In this document: positions 35,364 to 48,200 of the stretch, in pieces
Position numbering within the stretch: the stretch's first letter is position 1
How the letters are laid out: each line of letters begins with the position of its first letter
NCBI RefSeq assembly: GCF_024362695.1
Contig: NC_065422.1
Coordinates: 2,294,001-2,358,000 of the forward strand
Source of the DNA: Pectinophora gossypiella
Taxonomy: Eukaryota > Arthropoda > Insecta > Lepidoptera > Gelechiidae
DNA: 64,000 nucleotides
Direction: 5' to 3'
Position numbers and translations under genes: made by a program
Notes under the pieces: generated by a model
What the model was told of the DNA's origin: nothing
Databases searched by the model: none
What the model saw: the letters and a program-made list of their open reading frames with translations, nothing else

Positions 35364-35469
35364 TCAAATTCAAATTCAAATTCAAAAATATCTTTATTCA
35401 GTAGGTAACATAGTTACACTTTGAATCGTCAATTTTACATAACGAACGTCTCATCCGCCTAAAACTACT
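35364..35469 (-). pseudogene. 3' end of a LINE, cut by the 16-kb LTR element (right part at 51517)
   Basis: Complement of the LINE 3' UTR and tail at 34148-34250 (aaattcaaattcaaaaatat, gtaacatagttacactttga, cgaacgtctcatccgcctaa). It stops at aaaactact, exactly where the LTR begins. Confidence 0.88.
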
Positions 35470-38400
35470 TGTAACAGAACGCACCACAATAATCGTCGCG
35501 GTTGGAGTCATCTAGTTTATTTTCAATAAACTTTAATGTACATCAATAATGTGTACATATATTTGTCTAAAAGTTAGTAGGTACTTAACAGTAACTAAAA
35601 GGTTTAGCTATGGGGTGAAATATTTTTTTTTACATTTATTATTATTTTCGTCTTTATTTTTTTAATGACTTTAGACAGGGAAAACATAATTAGAACTTTG
35701 AGAAACATGTAGGCTTTGTTGTACCTTTAGGTTTCATAATTTCATAGACCTACAAACAAAAGGAATTCAATGGTCTCAGCTTGCCCTGGTGAGAGGTAGG
35801 TGTGAGTTTATGTATGTATGCACAAACCTATATGGAAGTGTTAATGATATTCTAGTGACCATTATGTGTGTCTGTGCCCTGCAGTGGGACGTATATAGGC
35901 TGTTTATGTTTATGTATACCATTATGAAACTATTTATTTCTTAATTTGAATCTAATGTTTTCTATAAGGCAACTTTTTTTATTATTTTTATAAATTTAAC
36001 GCCATCTATTAGGGAATAGATTTGGATAAGTGCATCTACTCGTACATAGATGGAGTGGGAAAAGGACTGACATTTGTGAAAAGCAGGACTTCATTTCTAG
36101 GCAGCTTGATAGCTAGAAGTCATTGTAGTACCATAGCTTGCCAATAGATGGAGCTGTACGATATCAATAAAAATAATCAACTAGGGTATTATTAATGAAA
36201 CATACTATTTTTCTCCAAAACTGCTTTATTTACTATTGATGTTCATAATTAACAATGTACCTTTGATGTGAGAAACAGTAGTGTGCTCGTAGGCTTAAAT
36301 CTTTCATCTTACTAAATCTGTCCGTCATTCACATTTGTTTTCCCATAATTTTCTTTAATATTCTGCAACAGATTCCAGGTTTGGAGTAGATATCTGTCCC
36401 TCCTGGATCTTTGGACGATTCTGAAAGTAATTAATAACTGAAATTAGGGGTAAATTTTATGTAAGAGCATAATCACTGTCTAGTACCTACTAAGACGATG
36501 ACTTGCATTTACTTATTGTTTCTACAGGTATTATTTATAATTCACAGGACTCTAATAAACTAATAAAAACATGTAAATACAATAGGAGTAGGATTCATTA
36601 TTATTCTCAAAAGATTATGAAGGGAGATCAAATCTCATCATGAAAGCCAGTTTTAACCGAAACCGTTTTGCTAATAACTTTATATTTTATTTATCAGTCC
36701 AGAAACTATTGGTTGATTTCATGTCTGGTAGGTATGTAATTTACTAATTATTATATTACTCATTAATAAAACAAGGTTGTTAGTGACTGAGCATGTGTAG
36801 GAATTTAAGGAATATTTGAAAATTTCATCTGTTAATATCTCATTAAATCCTAAACAGATTCAAATAATTCTTGTAGTCCTGATAAGAACTATCTCCCCAC
36901 ACATGGAGTTAAGTAATAAAATTTTGCTTGATTGCTGTTTGATAGTTGAAATTATCATAAGAAAAATTGGAACAAATGGTTGAAACAGTGACTTTTTGCA
37001 CTACGAATTTCTCTATAAAATACTTAACGAATACAAAAGGTATTTATTAATTTCTTACCTGGCGAGTGAATATTTTATAGGATACATTATAAACATCGTC
37101 AAGAAGTCTTCAATCTTACTAATTATTGTAGCTAAAACCCGTACGTTGCATCTTATTTTGTCTTCCTTCCATTATGATTCTCACTATTTTGTAGTCATAT
37201 TAAACACGATCTGAAAGGTTTCATAATTATATTTAGCACAAAAAGTACACTAATTGTCCAAACAATACAAACCACACTACTTGATTCAATTGTTTTGTTT
37301 AACTGTGAGAACGAATGAAGGATATGTTCAGTTTACGTCACAGGAATACATAGATTATAAAAAGGTATACGAAATTTTAGAGTTTGTTAATTAGGATTCG
37401 TAATAGGGTTGTTATTTTGAAAGAATATGTACGAATTTATGGAATAAAATTATTTAAAATACAAAAATAGACATTAGGATAGTTTGAATTTTCGCGGGAG
37501 TAGCAAGCACCCATAGGGTGTCGATGTAAAAATATATGAATGAAGGGTTTTGAGCTGGTATATTTTACAAAATTGAAAATAATAGCTATATTACGTAGTA
37601 TTTGTTGTTGAAATTGATTTATAAAGCATACGAAGTTCGTACCTATCGTTTAAAATATTATTCTAATTTTTTAGAACTGTAATTCGTGAAAATTGAAAAA
37701 ATCATGGAAAAAAAAGTAAAACTAAAATAATGCCAAGTGTGAATCGCATTATTTTGAGGGGTTCCGTGCCTACAATTGAAAGAACATTTAGTGAACAAAA
37801 ACATGAACGTGAATTGATCGTGAATTTTATATTGCTAGTATGTTGTCGTTGTTAATGACAAGCCAAAACATGCATTGGAGGATCGGGTTTGTAGAGTGGG
37901 GAATCTTTTTAAATGTTTGATTTATTGTGTTTCTATGAATTTGTAGTTGTGATGGCAATGGAGATGCATTGTTTTTGAAAGTTTCAGCTACCTAATTGTC
38001 ACAGTTTAAGAGATATAGAGGAATTTAGGTATTATTCATGGTTTTTGTCTCCAAAAACGGAACCGTTTTTGGATTGTTGACAAGGTGTTGTATTGTACGC
38101 GTTTTAGACCCTAAAATAGAACAATCCAGAAGTCACGCCACTTTTCGCGTACACAGAGAAACAGCCAATAAGGTTGAGGAGCTTGGTTTGTGTAGATTAT
38201 GTAAATTAGAGATGTGTGCGAGAAACGTCAGGCAAATGGTCGAGCGAGTGTTTGGCTTTTTAGAAATTCTACAAAATTGGATATATTTTTTATCTAAAAT
38301 TCTGCAGTTCTGATTTGATAAATTAAATAGAATTTGATTAAATAAATAACATCATTAGTATTATAGTCTACTTAAGAATAAAAATAAAATTAAATGAATA

Positions 38401-38539
38401 TTTTTATGTCAATAAGAAGTATGAGATTTTCAATAAATACCTCGATTGTCAATGTCGGGTAAATGTCATTTGGATGTTTTTGAGGCGCTAGTGGTAGCAA
38501 TATCGCGATTGCCTGATAGATGAGAGGGAGCATAACGGG

Positions 38540-38580
38540 TATAAAAGGGGTTTTGCACGATTTTTTGGAGGACTTCATTC
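38540..38580 (+). promoter_or_regulatory. Possible LTR promoter (TATA plus initiator)
   Basis: gggtataaaagggg followed 30-35 bp later by cttcattcgtgg. Repeated at +9,765 in the 3' LTR. If used, with the aataaa at 40124, R would be about 1.6 kb. Inference only. Confidence 0.4.
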
Positions 38581-39015
38581 GTGGCATGAGTAGCAGAAAG
38601 TGCTGTCGGTTTTATAAGAAACTTCGTTGGTGACATTAGCAGCTGGAGGTGCTGCCGGTTTTAGAAAATTCAAGTCGGACTAGAGTTTCTGTAAGTCGGT
38701 AGGGATCCGTTCTGCTGGATTACCAGCTGTCGCGACTTTTGAGAGCTCCGTAGCTCAGGATTACAGTGCGCGATTATTATTTTGTCAAAATATGTAAATT
38801 TGCTCTTTAATCAGCTATTCGAACCTTCCGTGGTGTAGTTGATCGTCTACCGCGCTAGAATAGGGATTAGAATTAGTTTCCGTGCGTAGATTACGTGAAA
38901 TATGTAGGTTTTGTCCGACAAAAGTCCGCGGAGTGCGCTGTAGGGACCTTGTTAGGTTTAAACTAGGAAGTGTGGTGTACTAATTACCTTTTCTTTCAGG
39001 CATCGTTGGAAACAG

Positions 39016-39039
39016 GTCTGAGATCATCAGATCTCAGAC
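39016..39039 (+). other. Perfect 10-bp hairpin in the LTR
   Basis: gtctgagatc, loop atca, gatctcagac. It is flanked by acag|gt on both sides. The same hairpin is in the 3' LTR at 48781-48804. Confidence 0.85.
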
Positions 39040-40570
39040 GACAGGTACAATTTTACGCTAAAGATAGGGCCCGATAGGAGTAGGATGTGTCAAAAGTGTG
39101 TAGGGAAGCTTGCGAACGTAGGGATCATGTGCTGCTTGTGATTGTTTACCTTTGTTTGTGTTTTGTTATTATTTATGTTATTTTATGTAGTTTATGTATG
39201 TTTATCTATTTAACTTTTTGACTGACACTTTACTGACGCGTAGGGAATGACTGCTTGCGATATATTCTGACTGGATTTTATTATCTTATTGGTTATGTTT
39301 GGGCTGTGTGTCAATGTTTACAATGAAAATTGTGCATATTGCCGCATAGACTGAACAAAAATGTTCTGCTTGTAGTTCTGTGTGTTGGGATCCACATTTC
39401 GAGGTAATATAATTACTGCCTGGAGATGGGGTGATCAGTATGCAGAATGAGGTATCCTTGTTTTAGAGGTAACCTCATGGATTTAGATTTTTACCTTATA
39501 TTGTGAACCTAGACTGTTGGTCCAGGTTGGATTGTAATCTTGCTGTGTTTTATTGTAGTTAGAATTCCCCTGAGGATTCTATTCGAAAACCAATCTGAAG
39601 TTACACAGGGTGAACCTTTATGGTTTACGGCCTGCTACCTCACTGTGTCAATGTAGAATAATTGTAGGAACAGTTGTTGTTACCACTGTAACATGGTTCT
39701 GGATTGTTCTATAGTGGTGCTTTGGGAGATACAGCTATCTACAGGAGTGGGGCGGTGAGATATTATTATCCATGACCTTCTTTCTGATATTGGGACAGGA
39801 TGACCATCCGCCAATATGAGATGAAGCTAGATAATCAGTATCGAGCCAGCGCTGCGACTTGGATAGTCAGGTTGGATTGCCTCCTCCTGATGAGCGGTTG
39901 TGCGTGGCGATGCTTTCGAGTATGAAGACTCTAGCCGATGCCATATAATCAGTATTGTATGGTATGGGTCAACTCTGTCCTCTTGTGTTATGATGTAAAT
40001 TTATTATGACCCACTCTGGACCTATCAGCTTATTGTGGCTTATCAAGCCATGTAAATAATACAATTAATTACTAATTTGAATTGAATTATAAAAGTCTGG
40101 ATACCATGAGATGAAGGCTTTTGAATAAACTTATATACTCTGAATCTGTGTTGTTATTTCACCTATGTGACTTAACATGACTTCTATATACTTACTGTAT
40201 TGTCCGGGCCTGCCTGGCTTGATTACACTGATATACAAACCAATTCAACACAATTTATTTGTGTTATTTTACTATTCTTTTACCTGATAACACCTTAATG
40301 TCACTGCTGCTAGTTTGTGACATACCAAACTTTACAACCTATACCTTGTCCGGGGGTTTACCTGGCCTGATTTCACTATGCGACATGTTTGCTTACTAAT
40401 ATGCAATATTATTGCAATAATGCATTTATGCATAACAATTACATCCAGTTTGACTGCATATATTCTTGTGATTCATGGTTGGTATCATATTCATGACCAT
40501 CCATCTCACACTCATACTTATTCCTATGGCTGGTGTTATTGCAATGCCGCTGAAGCCATAGTAGGGACGT

Positions 40571-40864
40571 TAGGGACATTTTTGCTTAGTATACTCGGGG
40601 TCAATCCAGTTCGGTAGTCTCTGCTTCTGTTGATCCTCTTGCACTGTGGTGTATTGGGGGGAGGACAGTGATGAGTAGCTGCGTATTGCCTTCGGTTGCT
40701 AAGTCGCTCATTCGTTTTGTTAGGGACCTTTTGCTTAGTATATTTGGGGTCAATCCAGTTCGGTAGTCACTGCTTCTGTTGATCCTCTTGCACTGTGGTG
40801 TATTGGGGGGAGGACAGTGATGAGTAGCTGCATATTGGCTTCCGGTTGCTAAGTCGCTCACATA
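40571..40864 (+). repeat. 150-bp tandem duplication inside the LTR
   Basis: Copies start at 40571 and 40721 (tagggac...tttgcttagtat; ggggtcaatccagttcggta; tggtgtattggggggaggac). A few substitutions and a 1-2 base indel separate them. Present also in the 3' LTR. Confidence 0.9.
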
Positions 40865-41668
40865 CTTACCTTTTTGCGCCATGGCTATGGTGCTAACTAT
40901 GCATCACAATGAGTTGTGTTGTTAGATTGGATGTAAATCTGTCTAACTTAAATAATTTTATTACATATGTGAAATTGGTGTTGGGAAACTCTTCCCTTTA
41001 CCTACCAACTATTTACCTAATGCTCCTGATATGTCACATATTTTATGTGCTTATCATTCCATAAAAAACCTATATGTTTCCTTCGGAGAGGGGCCTAAAT
41101 CAGGGTAGGGCCTCATTCGCCGGTGAGCGTGGTCGGGGCTCGAAACGGCACCCTATACTATTACATTGTTGGTATGGTATTCTAATCCTTTTCCTATGTT
41201 CCTAGGTCTTTTACAATAATAATACTAAATTCCTAAACATATTTCAAATAACTAACTTATATCTTACCTTCTTGTAAGTCTCTCTTGTTTAATTTGTTTA
41301 ATTATAAGCTTTAATCAGTGTTATTAAGTTTAGGTTTGCTTGGCGTTGACCTGACTGTTTTTAAACTATAAATATTTATAATAACTTCCATTCCATTGCC
41401 CTATTACTTAGATACTTACTTGACTTTCTCATTTACAATAGTGACATAATTATAACCTATTTGTATTGTTATTAAGTATATATGTAGTATATTAAGTTAG
41501 TATTATTCTTTATTTACATGCCCTCAATAACATGCATTCATATCTGACTCAGCTACCTTCATATAAAAGAATTTGAGTTACTACAAAACACAACATAAGG
41601 TCCTACCTTTATACTAGACGATCACAACAATAATAATGGCCATTTTAATCACTTAATTTGACTATAAC

Positions 41669-41685
41669 CCAGGGTCGAATCCTGG
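41669..41685 (+). other. tRNA T-arm-like stem-loop near the LTR end
   Basis: ccagg-gtcgaat-cctgg: a 5-bp stem and 7-base loop like a tRNA T arm, with g in place of the first t of ttcgaat. It resembles a pol III B box (gggtcgaatcc). No tRNA D or anticodon arm lies upstream, so it is not a tRNA gene. Confidence 0.5.
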
Positions 41686-41754
41686 TCATTTAGTCGTGGA
41701 GTGGAGTGTGTGGGGTTAATAAGTAAATTATGTAAGGGGGGGTGCGTTACAATT

Positions 41755-41767
41755 TGGTGCCGTGACC
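41755..41767 (+). other. Primer-binding-site candidate
   Basis: tggtgccgtgacc starts three bases after the 5' LTR. TGG is the complement of the tRNA CCA end; the rest would pair with a tRNA ending ggtcacggcacca. I did not identify which tRNA. Confidence 0.7.
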
Positions 41768-41799
41768 AAAATATGAGGTCTCAAATGCTGGGAAAAGAT

Positions 41800-42265
41800 T
41801 GGATGTCTTGGGGGCGTGAAATTTGATATGTATGTGTATATAACTAGGGGTTTATAAATATGTGAAATGTTTATGTATGTGTAACCTAAGGGAAACATAA
41901 AGACATGTATGTATGGTTAAAATAAAGTGGGGACGTGAAAATTTACATGTATGTATGTAAAACTATGGCTTATAAATGTGTGAAGTGTTTATGTATGTAT
42001 TAATGTAACCTAGGAAAGGTGTAAAGTTATGTATGTATCTTTATAGTGATGAGGGGGCGTAAAGTTATGTATGTACCTCAAGAATTATGTGGGGTGTAAA
42101 GCTATGTATGTACATCAAGAATGATGAGGACTCGTAAAGTTATGTATGTACATCAATAATGATGTGGAGGCGTAAAGTTATGTATGTACCTCAAGAATTA
42201 TATGGGGGCGTAAAGCTATGTATGTACTTAGAGAATTATGTGGGGGCGTAAAGCTATGTATGTAT
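41800..42265 (+). repeat. Degenerate ~38-bp leader repeat of the giant-LTR element
   Basis: Repeated gggggcgtaaagttatgtat gtacctcaagaattat units directly after the primer site, roughly ten copies with drift. No coding capacity. It occupies the usual leader/packaging position. Confidence 0.8.
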
Positions 42266-43083
42266 TTTAATTGTCCAGCTGGGGCGTTCTATTTTTGTGA
42301 ATAGTAAGGGTTTGAGACTAACCTACCAACCCTGATAGCATAAAGGAGTGAAGTTTATGCTAAAACGGTTCAATCTTATGGTTTAATTATTAATTATTAT
42401 AAATAAGAGTCTGGTTATCATCAACATTCTAATATTAATTTATATTATAATAAGTACAGTTGTCATATTCTGCTTGTTTTATTTATTATTATTTCACTTT
42501 AGTTTCACTGTGTATGTCCATGTCATTTTTGTTTTATCTCACTGTGCATGCTTATATTATGTTCTATGTGTCACTTTTAGTATCCTCTTACTGTGGCCAA
42601 GACACCTTTAGCCTAACCACAGTCACATGAGTCTGTGTGATTGGCAGTAAGAAAATCCTTCCTGCACCTTCTCCTTTCCACTATCCGCCTGTTGCCTTAG
42701 GTCTCATGGTGCAGGTATCCCGCCCTATGTATCTATTTATATATTTTCTGTGTAGGTATGGCTAGGGCTAGGGCTGTAGGACGATAGGCAGTTTGACTTG
42801 CTAGCATTGTAGGGTTTTGTTCTTGCATAGTTAGGCAGGGCTATATTATCATTCCGAAGCTGTAGGTTATGTAGAAACATGCGCGTAACTGAAAACAAAA
42901 TAAAATAGCATTGTAAGCGTGTTGTGAACAAGATGCAAGTGAAGGTTTTCCAACGTACAGACGTATTATTTTAAGTAACCAAACTTTTATAATTACCTTG
43001 TGTCATCTTTTATATGTTTTTACTAGGTAGAATCTTCTTATTTACAATGATTTCTTTAATAATTACGATGAAATAATCGTAAT

Positions 43084-43486
43084 TTTTTTTTTTTTTTGTT
43101 TTGTTTTTCCCCGAAGGGTAAGGCAAAGGGAACTATGCCCATACAGCCATGTCTTACGTATTTTTTTCTTGATGATTAATGAAATGATGAAAGGTGATGA
43201 TGATGAAACCTAAGCCCCCACCCTCGGAGTAGACTCCTACTCCGAACCCCAAACGAATTAACTCAAAAGTCCGCATAAACTTTTGAGTTATGAAGCGGCT
43301 TCCCGGCACGAAGCGAAAATAGGCAGATACACTTTGTTTATTGAATACTCCTATATAATAACACTCGCGAATGTCTTCCGACTAACTTAATGCGATCATT
43401 AACCACAAAACACCACTTCGTATTAATTATTTAGATTACTCAATGAAGAAAGCAACTGTCCCGTTCCCGTTTCCCGCCGAAAAGCC
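43084..43486 (-). mobile_element. SINE-like retroposon E nested in the giant-LTR element
   Basis: Flanked by an exact 14-bp duplication, gaaataatcgtaat (43070-43083 and 43487-43500). On the minus strand it runs from ggcttttcggcgggaaacgg to a poly-A tail (the t run at 43084-43097). The TSD plus poly-A show target-primed retroposition into the interior, before or after the 16-kb element moved. It has no tRNA-like head. Confidence 0.9.
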
Positions 43487-44149
43487 GAAATAATCGTAAT
43501 ACGACGGATGGATCTCTCCAGTTGTCAATCTGACATTAAATTTGTTTGTTTTTGGTTTGTCTAAGTACGTAGACAAGGATCATCTTACATACAGCCTTGT
43601 TTTAAGTTCATAGTTGACAAAGGATTTTTTTATTTTTTTACTAAATAAGTGTGTTTATTTAGTATTTTTATAGATACAATTTATCTAAGGCTATAGAATA
43701 TAATTTGTGACGTTTTGATGTAGGGTTATCTTACTTTTATAATAAAATATTTAACAAAATCGATCGATCTAAACTAAAATCGATTTTAATCGGTTCGTGT
43801 ATAGATGCTTTATTTTGCCTGCCATCTGGTGACGAGTAAGAGTATTAGTTTGACATTTTATTAGATAGACTTCGCATAGAGTCTCATATCGATGGACAAA
43901 TTATTAGTTCCGTTGTTCACCGTTAGAGTGCGGTGATATGTATTATTTGTTTTGTTTTTTTTATCGTATTATTTTGTTTTATATTAGGTTAGATTAAAAT
44001 TAGATAGGGATTTTAAATGTTTTTATTTGCTTGTTTTTTTGTATGTTTAGTTTATTGGTGTAAAAGTGTTGTTGACCGCGGTTGTGATACGCGGGTAATT
44101 TAATAAGGTTATTATTGACCACGGTAGGTAATTTAGCGGGGGTTAGTGT

Positions 44150-44460
44150 TCATCAAGGTTGTTTAATCAGGTCAATAATAGGAAGGGTCAATAACCGGAA
44201 GGGTCAATAATCTGAAGGGTTTATAAACGAAAAGAGTCACTGGTAGAGAGGTTATTGATACGTAGTTATAGATAGGGGGGGGTCATTGATCGGTTTTATT
44301 GGTCAAGGTCATTGATACCGGGTCATTGACACGGGGTCATTGATCGGTTTTATTGGTCAAGGTCATTGATACCGGGGGTCATTAGTCGAGGTCTTTGCCG
44401 AGGTCAGGGATAAGTGGTCGTTGACCGGATTATAGGTTAGGTTATTGACTTGACCTACTT
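44150..44460 (+). repeat. ggtcattgat-rich degenerate repeats
   Basis: Multiple gggtcattgata / ggtcaataat motifs; two longer copies of tgatcggttttattggtcaa at about 44286 and 44341. In the interior of the giant-LTR element. Confidence 0.75.
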
Positions 44461-45221
44461 CCATTAGTTCCAATGTTCTCTCATAGATGGCGCTAGTTGT
44501 ATTGAAATCATTATCTTTATATTTAGATTTAATTGAATTTGATAGATTTCATTTAAATAATTTTAAATAGTTTACTTTTGTTTTGTTTATTACTCAATTA
44601 TTGAGTAATTATTTAATTTTGTTTTGTTATATATTCTTTTTTATTGTTATTATGGGAATTGTTATAAGAGATATTTATTAAATTTATCTTTAAAATAATT
44701 ATATTCAATAAGGATTTAATTACTAAAATAATTAGTATATTATTATTAATTAATGGTTATTTAATAATATTATTGATGTATAATTTAATGGTTTTTATAT
44801 AAAAATATTTTGACATCACGTTCGTGTCGAGTAAGCAGTAGTATATATTATTATTTATTTTTTATCATTTATTTAGGGAAGCAATTAAGAAATTTTTAGT
44901 ATACCTGTATACTTACATGACTGTACTTGTATATCATTATGGTTACAGTATTTTTGAATAAAGTATTATAGTGTATTTATTTTATTTTATTGCTATTATA
45001 TTAGTATTTATTTACTCTTGAGGGGAGTTGACGGTCATTCCTGGGGGGAAATTAGATAAATTGTCATTGTATATAAGATTGAATAAAGGTTTAATAAGAT
45101 GTTCTTTGGAAATCTTATTATAGTAATATAAAAGTTTGCTTTATTTATTTCTCTAAAGCTAGCTTATTGTGGCGTTTCTTTTATTTTTTATAAATTATCA
45201 CTACGATAAACTACGTAATAA

Positions 45222-45234
45222 TTTAGGGGGCGAT
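45222..45234 (+). other. Polypurine-tract candidate
   Basis: tttaggggg followed by cgat immediately before the 3' LTR start at 45235. Short, so tentative. Confidence 0.5.
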
Positions 45235-48200
45235 TGTAACAGAACGCACCACAATAATCGTCGCGGTTGGAGTCATCTAGTTTATTTTCAATAAACTTTA
45301 ATGTACATCAATAATGTGTACATATATTTGTCTAAAAGTTAGTAGGTACTTAACAGTAACTAAAAGGTTTAGCTATGGGGTGAAATATTTTTTTTTACAT
45401 TTATTATTATTTTCGTCTTTATTTTTTTAATGACTTTAGACAGGGAAAACATAATTAGAACTTTGAGAAACATGTAGGCTTTGTTGTACCTTTAGGTTTC
45501 ATAATTTCATAGACCTACAAACAAAAGGAATTCAATGGTCTCAGCTTGCCCTGGTGAGAGGTAGGTGTGAGTTTATGTATGTATGCACAAACCTATATGG
45601 AAGTGTTAATGATATTCTAGTGACCATTATGTGTGTCTGTGCCCTGCAGTGGGACGTATATAGGCTGTTTATGTTTATGTATACCATTATGAAACTATTT
45701 ATTTCTTAATTTGAATCTAATGTTTTCTATAAGGCAACTTTTTTTATTATTTTTATAAATTTAACGCCATCTATTAGGGAATAGATTTGGATAAGTGCAT
45801 CTACTCGTACATAGATGGAGTGGGAAAAGGACTGACATTTGTGAAAAGCAGGACTTCATTTCTAGGCAGCTTGATAGCTAGAAGTCATTGTAGTACCATA
45901 GCTTGCCAATAGATGGAGCTGTACGATATCAATAAAAATAATCAACTAGGGTATTATTAATGAAACATACTATTTTTCTCCAAAACTGCTTTATTTACTA
46001 TTGATGTTCATAATTAACAATGTACCTTTGATGTGAGAAACAGTAGTGTGCTCGTAGGCTTAAATCTTTCATCTTACTAAATCTGTCCGTCATTCACATT
46101 TGTTTTCCCATAATTTTCTTTAATATTCTGCAACAGATTCCAGGTTTGGAGTAGATATCTGTCCCTCCTGGATCTTTGGACGATTCTGAAAGTAATTAAT
46201 AACTGAAATTAGGGGTAAATTTTATGTAAGAGCATAATCACTGTCTAGTACCTACTAAGACGATGACTTGCATTTACTTATTGTTTCTACAGGTATTATT
46301 TATAATTCACAGGACTCTAATAAACTAATAAAAACATGTAAATACAATAGGAGTAGGATTCATTATTATTCTCAAAAGATTATGAAGGGAGATCAAATCT
46401 CATCATGAAAGCCAGTTTTAACCGAAACCGTTTTGCTAATAACTTTATATTTTATTTATCAGTCCAGAAACTATTGGTTGATTTCATGTCTGGTAGGTAT
46501 GTAATTTACTAATTATTATATTACTCATTAATAAAACAAGGTTGTTAGTGACTGAGCATGTGTAGGAATTTAAGGAATATTTGAAAATTTCATCTGTTAA
46601 TATCTCATTAAATCCTAAACAGATTCAAATAATTCTTGTAGTCCTGATAAGAACTATCTCCCCACACATGGAGTTAAGTAATAAAATTTTGCTTGATTGC
46701 TGTTTGATAGTTGAAATTATCATAAGAAAAATTGGAACAAATGGTTGAAACAGTGACTTTTTGCACTACGAATTTCTCTATAAAATACTTAACGAATACA
46801 AAAGGTATTTATTAATTTCTTACCTGGCGAGTGAATATTTTATAGGATACATTATAAACATCGTCAAGAAGTCTTCAATCTTACTAATTATTGTAGCTAA
46901 AACCCGTACGTTGCATCTTATTTTGTCTTCCTTCCATTATGATTCTCACTATTTTGTAGTCATATTAAACACGATCTGAAAGGTTTCATAATTATATTTA
47001 GCACAAAAAGTACACTAATTGTCCAAACAATACAAACCACACTACTTGATTCAATTGTTTTGTTTAACTGTGAGAACGAATGAAGGATATGTTCAGTTTA
47101 CGTCACAGGAATACATAGATTATAAAAAGGTATACGAAATTTTAGAGTTTGTTAATTAGGATTCGTAATAGGGTTGTTATTTTGAAAGAATATGTACGAA
47201 TTTATGGAATAAAATTATTTAAAATACAAAAATAGACATTAGGATAGTTTGAATTTTCGCGGGAGTAGCAAGCACCCATAGGGTGTCGATGTAAAAATAT
47301 ATGAATGAAGGGTTTTGAGCTGGTATATTTTACAAAATTGAAAATAATAGCTATATTACGTAGTATTTGTTGTTGAAATTGATTTATAAAGCATACGAAG
47401 TTCGTACCTATCGTTTAAAATATTATTCTAATTTTTTAGAACTGTAATTCGTGAAAATTGAAAAAATCATGGAAAAAAAAGTAAAACTAAAATAATGCCA
47501 AGTGTGAATCGCATTATTTTGAGGGGTTCCGTGCCTACAATTGAAAGAACATTTAGTGAACAAAAACATGAACGTGAATTGATCGTGAATTTTATATTGC
47601 TAGTATGTTGTCGTTGTTAATGACAAGCCAAAACATGCATTGGAGGATCGGGTTTGTAGAGTGGGGAATCTTTTTAAATGTTTGATTTATTGTGTTTCTA
47701 TGAATTTGTAGTTGTGATGGCAATGGAGATGCATTGTTTTTGAAAGTTTCAGCTACCTAATTGTCACAGTTTAAGAGATATAGAGGAATTTAGGTATTAT
47801 TCATGGTTTTTGTCTCCAAAAACGGAACCGTTTTTGGATTGTTGACAAGGTGTTGTATTGTACGCGTTTTAGACCCTAAAATAGAACAATCCAGAAGTCA
47901 CGCCACTTTTCGCGTACACAGAGAAACAGCCAATAAGGTTGAGGAGCTTGGTTTGTGTAGATTATGTAAATTAGAGATGTGTGCGAGAAACGTCAGGCAA
48001 ATGGTCGAGCGAGTGTTTGGCTTTTTAGAAATTCTACAAAATTGGATATATTTTTTATCTAAAATTCTGCAGTTCTGATTTGATAAATTAAATAGAATTT
48101 GATTAAATAAATAACATCATTAGTATTATAGTCTACTTAAGAATAAAAATAAAATTAAATGAATATTTTTATGTCAATAAGAAGTATGAGATTTTCAATA

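Larger units (their letters stand above)
35470..41751 (+). repeat. 5' LTR, 6,282 bp
   Basis: Identical in length to the 3' LTR at an offset of 9,765. The one difference I noticed is C39416 versus T49181. It contains a TATA box (tataaaag, 38540-38547) about 35 bp before a tcattc initiator-like site, a second tataaaag at 40088-40095, aataaa at 40124-40129, a perfect hairpin (39016-39039), a 150-bp tandem duplication (40571-40864), and a tRNA T-arm-like stem-loop near its end. It also holds a SINE/LINE tail fragment (gcagtgggacgtatataggc) near 35883. Frames of 65-93 codons occur but show no known domain. Confidence 0.92.

Noticed and set aside
36996..40882. Small ORFs inside the giant LTR (72, 91, 65, 79 and 93 codons) as genes
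   Set aside because: No domain, conserved motif or start context. They appear twice only because the LTR does. The 93-codon frame is itself made by the 150-bp tandem duplication.
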